Below, piece by piece: positions 6,275-9,047 of a DNA stretch of 9,047 nt. Every line of letters starts with the position of its first letter. The first letter of the stretch is position 1. Below the pieces are notes generated by a model that saw only the letters and a list, made by a program, of their open reading frames with translations, was not told the DNA's origin and made no database searches. Where the stretch lies: assembly GCA_012965065.1 (NCBI GenBank), contig DTSX01000063.1:1-9047 (forward strand), read 5' to 3'. This DNA comes from Gammaproteobacteria bacterium. GTDB lineage: Bacteria; Pseudomonadota; Gammaproteobacteria; Steroidobacterales; UBA11654. A program made the position numbers and the translations under genes.

Positions 6275-7816
6275 TCAATTGTTTGTCTGCTGCTGAATGA
6301 ATACCCGCGTATCTTCAAGTAACGCTGTCCTTGAAGGTTCATTAACGTACATCATGTGACCACCACCATAGTACTTATAGGTAATTCTATCACTGCGAAT
6401 ATCGTGGCGATTTAGCGTGAATTCAGCATCAAAGAACGGGGTTACCAGATCGTAATAGCCTGAGGCAACTAAAACCTTTGAATCTGGATTGATGCGTAAT
6501 GCGTTTGCCAGATCACGTGCAGTATTTACGAACATCGGTTCATAACGCTTGCCATCGGGAACAGTTCTGTACCGCCAATTGCCAGACAAGTCTTCATCTG
6601 CAGGAAAAAGGTACAACCGATCCCAGTTGATTCCCAGGTCATCGTGCATGTAATCCATCAATGCCGATTTGAAAGCACTGTTAATAGCATAAGTGGCTGC
6701 ATCCCCAGCAGGATTGGCATTTAGGTCATCTATTTCATCAGAAGTATAGCGAGCATCCAAAAGACCAATTGCGAGCCCTTCTTCCCGGAGCAGTTCCTTG
6801 GCAAAGCGACGACCCTGCACACGCAGGTTAGCACGTTCAATGTATTCGGGACTCAATCCAGTGAAATACGCCAATCGGTCACGAATGTATGTACGAGTTT
6901 TACCGTCAAGCGCGTTTCCCTTAAACAGCGCAGGCAACAATTCGTCCGTAGCAAAGGCCCGTGATTGATCAAGAAATGATTCCAAATTTTTAGGTTTCGG
7001 GTTAATTTTGTTGTGATACCAGGCTGCTGCTGACATCGTTGGCAAGTAAGTTATGTGTGAAATAATATTATCGCGTATGTAAGGCGTTGACCCTTGAAAG
7101 TCCAGTGCCTGGGAAACGAAGATAATGCCATTCAAACTCATCATGAACTCACCTTCGAGAATATTGGCAACGCCAGCAGCCCGGGTCGTGCCGTAACTCT
7201 CTCCCAGTAGGAAACGAGGAGAATTCCAGCGGCCATTGTCTGTAACCCAAGTTCGGATAAACTCTGCCATCGACTTGGCATCTTCCTTTAAACCCCAAAA
7301 TTCCTTGCTCTCATGCTCGCCAAGTGCCCTTGAAAAGCCGGTACCGACTGGATCCACAAACACCAGATCAGTTACATCTAGAATGGTCTCCGGTGCAGCG
7401 AGAACTGGATAAGGCGGTGCTCCGGAATGTGTTGCATCACTGGGAACAGATATTCGTTTTGGACCATAGATCCCCATATGAAGCAAGGTCGATGCCGAAC
7501 CTGGACCGCCGTTCCACAGGAATGTAACTGGGCGTACTTCGTCATCATCAACACCGTTCTTTGTATAAGCGAAGGTAAAAATACTGGCTTTGGGTTCGTC
7601 ATCCTTGTCCCTAACATAGGTCTCACCGGCCGTGAGTGTATAATTGATCGATTTGCCGCCAAACATACCGTTGTGCTCACTAACGAACGATGTAGGTTCG
7701 GGAATGGGTTTCTTGTCACTTTTCTCTGTCGATTCCTCTTCGTCGGCCCACAATACGCTGGAGGACAGTAAGAAGAGCAATAAAAAAGCGGGTTTCGTTA
7801 TCATTCTACTGGACAT
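6275..7816 (-). CDS. Exported S10-family serine carboxypeptidase
   Basis: A 513-residue periplasmic or secreted peptidase expected to release C-terminal residues. I choose ATG 7816: minus-strand AAGGGGA (7832-7826) is 9 nt upstream, and the protein then begins with a clean signal peptide (R4 and K8, hydrophobic core A10-V21, likely cleavage after VLWA at residue 24). An upstream in-frame ATG at 7840 has no ribosome site. Numbered from 7816, the S10 features are oxyanion-side LWNGGPGSAS (100-109), FVDPVGTGFS (153-162), nucleophile Ser207 in GESYGTTR (205-212), Asp456 in SGYYDLVTPF (452-461) and His487 in GGGHMMY (484-490). The triad is complete. Unlike yeast and plant carboxypeptidases it has no cysteine at all, so no disulfides; the WNGGPGC cysteine is Ser. 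It lies upstream of the CinA/NadD-like gene (38-nt gap) and divergent from a small exported protein. Specificity cannot be told. Confidence 0.92.
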   Translation of the reverse strand: MSSRMITKPAFLLLFLLSSSVLWADEEESTEKSDKKPIPEPTSFVSEHNGMFGGKSINYTLTAGETYVRDKDDEPKASIFTFAYTKNGVDDDEVRPVTFLWNGGPGSASTLLHMGIYGPKRISVPSDATHSGAPPYPVLAAPETILDVTDLVFVDPVGTGFSRALGEHESKEFWGLKEDAKSMAEFIRTWVTDNGRWNSPRFLLGESYGTTRAAGVANILEGEFMMSLNGIIFVSQALDFQGSTPYIRDNIISHITYLPTMSAAAWYHNKINPKPKNLESFLDQSRAFATDELLPALFKGNALDGKTRTYIRDRLAYFTGLSPEYIERANLRVQGRRFAKELLREEGLAIGLLDARYTSDEIDDLNANPAGDAATYAINSAFKSALMDYMHDDLGINWDRLYLFPADEDLSGNWRYRTVPDGKRYEPMFVNTARDLANALRINPDSKVLVASGYYDLVTPFFDAEFTLNRHDIRSDRITYKYYGGGHMMYVNEPSRTALLEDTRVFIQQQTNN

Positions 7817-7825
7817 TAGTGGCAT

Positions 7826-7832
7826 TCCCCTT
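7826..7832 (-). promoter_or_regulatory. Shine-Dalgarno fixing the carboxypeptidase start at 7816
   Basis: Minus-strand AAGGGGA is the best purine-rich ribosome site near the gene. It is 9 nt from ATG 7816, abuts the in-frame ATG at 7825, and lies downstream of the longest-frame ATG at 7840. This favours the 513-residue form over the 521-residue one. Confidence 0.7.
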
Positions 7833-7872
7833 AAGTACATAAAAAGTGTAGCGACTACTCTGTTATTCTTCT

Positions 7873-7882
7873 AGCTTAAGCT
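7873..7882. repeat. 10-bp perfect palindrome AGCTTAAGCT in the divergent promoter
   Basis: A perfect inverted repeat located at the expected minus-strand transcription start, just downstream of TATAAT (7891-7886). It could be an operator half or chance in AT-rich DNA. No bound regulator can be named. Confidence 0.45.
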
Positions 7883-7885
7883 TTG

Positions 7886-7891
7886 ATTATA
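7886..7891 (-). promoter_or_regulatory. Candidate sigma70 -10 box for the carboxypeptidase transcript
   Basis: A perfect TATAAT on the minus strand, about 70 nt upstream of ATG 7816. The -35 position (17-nt spacer, 7914-7909) reads TGTTTA, which is poor, so activation by a regulator is possible. It would transcribe the carboxypeptidase and probably the fusion gene. Confidence 0.5.
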
Positions 7892-7894
7892 TTT

Positions 7895-7902
7895 GCAATT
7901 GC
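7895..7902. repeat. 8-bp perfect palindrome GCAATTGC between -10 and -35
   Basis: It sits 3 nt upstream of the minus-strand TATAAT, inside the promoter spacer. That is a typical place for a repressor or MerR-type site, but eight bases are too few to assert function. Confidence 0.35.
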
Positions 7903-7970
7903 GTATTTTAAACACTTTAACAGCAGAACTAAAAAAATTTCAACGAAACAGCAACCATTGAAGACAAATC

Positions 7971-8327
7971 ATGAATGTAGTAGGTAAAAGCAAGGTGATT
8001 AAATCAGGCCTATTAATCACCTTCTTACTTTTTAACCATATTGTCATAGCTGAGGAGTGGTCCGCATATATCTACCCTCCCAGTAGCGAAGCCAGGTACA
8101 TTGGCCGATTCGAAACAAAGGAAGATTGTCAAGCTAAAGCAGAATGCTACATTAGCAAAGCCAACAAGGGGTTTTTATTGGGTATTCTTTTTTCCAAAAA
8201 AATAGAACCGGAGTCCTATCAGTGCAGCTTGTCTGAACAAAGCGAGACCGAAAAAGAGTCTAAAGAAGCAAAAAAATGGACTGGTAAATTCATTTTTGGC
8301 CTGACTGATGAGAGTTGTGCCCTTTAA
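7971..8327 (+). CDS. Small exported four-cysteine protein, function unknown
   Basis: A 118-residue protein I do not recognise. Residues 1-27 look like a signal peptide (Lys6, Lys8 and Lys11, hydrophobic core 13-26, probable cleavage after IVIA), leaving about 91 mature residues. The mature part starts EEWSAYIYPPSS, then IGRFETKEDCQAKAECY (44-60), a hydrophobic patch KGFLLGILF (66-74), a Cys at 85, a Glu/Lys/Ser-rich stretch (88-103) and a C-terminal Cys116. Four cysteines (53, 59, 85, 116) would allow two disulfides in the periplasm. An aromatic strand, then a G-x-F strand and a Cys-containing helix is a pattern I associate with small gammaproteobacterial periplasmic proteins. The ribosome site is weak (GAAGA at about 7960-7964). 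It is divergent from the carboxypeptidase, so shared regulation is possible. Confidence 0.7.
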   Translation: MNVVGKSKVIKSGLLITFLLFNHIVIAEEWSAYIYPPSSEARYIGRFETKEDCQAKAECYISKANKGFLLGILFSKKIEPESYQCSLSEQSETEKESKEAKKWTGKFIFGLTDESCAL

Positions 8328-8398
8328 AAAATTTTGACTAAAAATTCAAAAAAATGAAAATACTTTGCGTGTTTGATACACAATCTAGCTTTCTAATT

Positions 8399-8411
8399 CC
8401 AATTTGATTGG
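8399..8411 (+). repeat. Short inverted repeat CCAAT-TTG-ATTGG before the exonuclease gene
   Basis: A perfect 5-bp stem with a 3-nt loop, directly upstream of a possible GTG start at 8412 and 21 nt before ATG 8433. It has no T-run, so it is not a terminator. It could be a small operator or start-proximal hairpin, or chance. Confidence 0.3.
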
Positions 8412-8432
8412 GTGTTCATTACAATCAGACCG

Positions 8433-9047
8433 ATGATATTGCTGTTCTTAGTCTTTTTCTGCTTGTGCATTGACCCAGTTGCATCGCAACAAACGCAGGA
8501 ACAACTTCAGTTGCCATCTCCTTTGTTTGCTATTGTTGATGTTGAAACTACCGGTCTCAATCCAAGTTTCAACGAAATGATAGATATCGGACTCATCCTG
8601 GTTAACACAAATTTACAGGAACAGGGAAGATTTTATCGAAAAATCCATCCAACCCACCCGCATCGAATTCATCCAATTGCAAAACAAATCAACGGCTACG
8701 ATCCAGTGAGATGGAAAAAATACAATGCTCTTTTGGAAGAAGAAGCAGTACATCAATTGATTGCTTTTTTAAACCAATACGAGCAAAAGCCTATTTTCTT
8801 GGCTTTTAACAGTTGGTTTGATGCGGGTTTTGTCAGCAGCCTCTTTCGGGAATACGAACAAGAATTTGATGCATCGTTTGATTACCGAGTTATGGATATA
8901 CCAAGCATGGCTAGAGCCTGTGGTTACTCTGCCGGCTCCAGCAATTTCAATGACAGTCTTGCAAAAATGCTGGCTGTAGAACCAGAAACCAACAACCCCC
9001 TATTACACACCGGTGAATCTGGAGCAAATTTCAACCTAGCCATCTTG
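8433..9047 (+). CDS. DnaQ-like DEDD 3'-5' exonuclease family protein with apparent signal peptide (3' end cut by window)
   Basis: The first 205 codons of a gene open through the window edge. Exo I is FAIVDVETTGLNP (32-44; Asp36, Glu38) and Exo II is FLAFNSWFDAGF (122-133; Asp130). Middle motifs IHP, RIHPIAKQINGY (78-89) and VMDIPSMARACGY (153-165) fit RNase T/DnaQ/TREX relatives. The Exo III zone reads LLHTGESGANF (190-200): His192 is kept, but the Asp expected five residues later is Gly197, so activity is doubtful. The N-terminus (residues 1-18, ending PVAS) is a strong hydrophobic leader resembling a signal peptide. GTG 8412 would add MFITIRP, including an Arg that improves the leader, with stop TAA at 8394-8396 bounding the frame. 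Alternatively TTG 8511, 10 nt after AGGA, would give a cytosolic protein starting just before Exo I. The family is sure, the start is not. Confidence 0.8.
   Translation, partial: MILLFLVFFCLCIDPVASQQTQEQLQLPSPLFAIVDVETTGLNPSFNEMIDIGLILVNTNLQEQGRFYRKIHPTHPHRIHPIAKQINGYDPVRWKKYNALLEEEAVHQLIAFLNQYEQKPIFLAFNSWFDAGFVSSLFREYEQEFDASFDYRVMDIPSMARACGYSAGSSNFNDSLAKMLAVEPETNNPLLHTGESGANFNLAIL

Noticed and set aside
7816..7840. Carboxypeptidase start at 7840 (521 residues)
   Set aside because: No ribosome site precedes it, and AAGGGGA lies inside the extra segment at proper distance from 7816.
7378..7874. Several open frames of 67-114 codons overlapping the start of the carboxypeptidase gene
   Set aside because: They overlap the clear S10 frame and give low-complexity or unrecognisable products.
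8328..8360. A/T runs after the small exported protein as a terminator
   Set aside because: AAAATTTT-like pairing without any GC stem is not a credible intrinsic terminator.
8354..8407. 17-codon ATG frame between the small exported protein and the exonuclease
   Set aside because: No ribosome site in the A-rich upstream sequence, and nothing distinctive in the peptide.

Overview
This window looks like a chromosomal segment of a gammaproteobacterium with moderately AT-rich DNA (by eye about 40-45% G+C). The order Legionellales is possible but not shown. The grounds are the gene set: a YjiH-type membrane protein, a short AMP-nucleosidase-like protein, a cysteine glutathione peroxidase and a periplasmic S10 carboxypeptidase. 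I see no mobile element, rRNA, tRNA, CRISPR array or phage gene.

Layout. (1) 36-3613, + strand: a tight three-gene run of a YjiH/Gate-domain polytopic membrane protein, a fold-type I PLP aminotransferase with a GTG start, and a luciferase-like (LLM) flavin-dependent oxidoreductase. Gaps are 40 nt and 1 nt, so this is very probably one operon. (2) 3610-4392, - strand: a short AMP-nucleosidase-like phosphorylase whose stop codon overlaps the stop of the oxidoreductase in a shared TTAA. (3) 4591-5082, + strand: a cysteine-type glutathione peroxidase, divergent from the nucleosidase across a 198-nt intergenic region. (4) 7816-5118, - strand: an exported S10 serine carboxypeptidase followed 38 nt later by a two-domain protein, with an N-terminal CinA/PncC-like domain and a C-terminal NadD-like nucleotidyltransferase domain. 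(5) 7971-8327, + strand: a small exported four-cysteine protein of unknown function, divergent from the carboxypeptidase over a region with a perfect minus-strand TATAAT and two short perfect palindromes. (6) 8433 to the window edge, + strand: a partial DnaQ-like DEDD exonuclease with an apparent signal peptide and no Asp at the expected Exo III position.

How the genes may work together. Three loci touch nucleotide or nucleoside metabolism: the Gate-domain membrane protein, the AMP nucleosidase and the NMN-amidase-like/NadD-like fusion. The operon transporter-aminotransferase-flavin oxidoreductase looks like uptake or export of a small amine followed by deamination and redox chemistry, but its substrate cannot be read from sequence. 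The least described items are the CinA/NadD-like fusion with a rewritten amidase motif, the apparently exported and possibly inactive DnaQ-like protein, and the three-gene operon.
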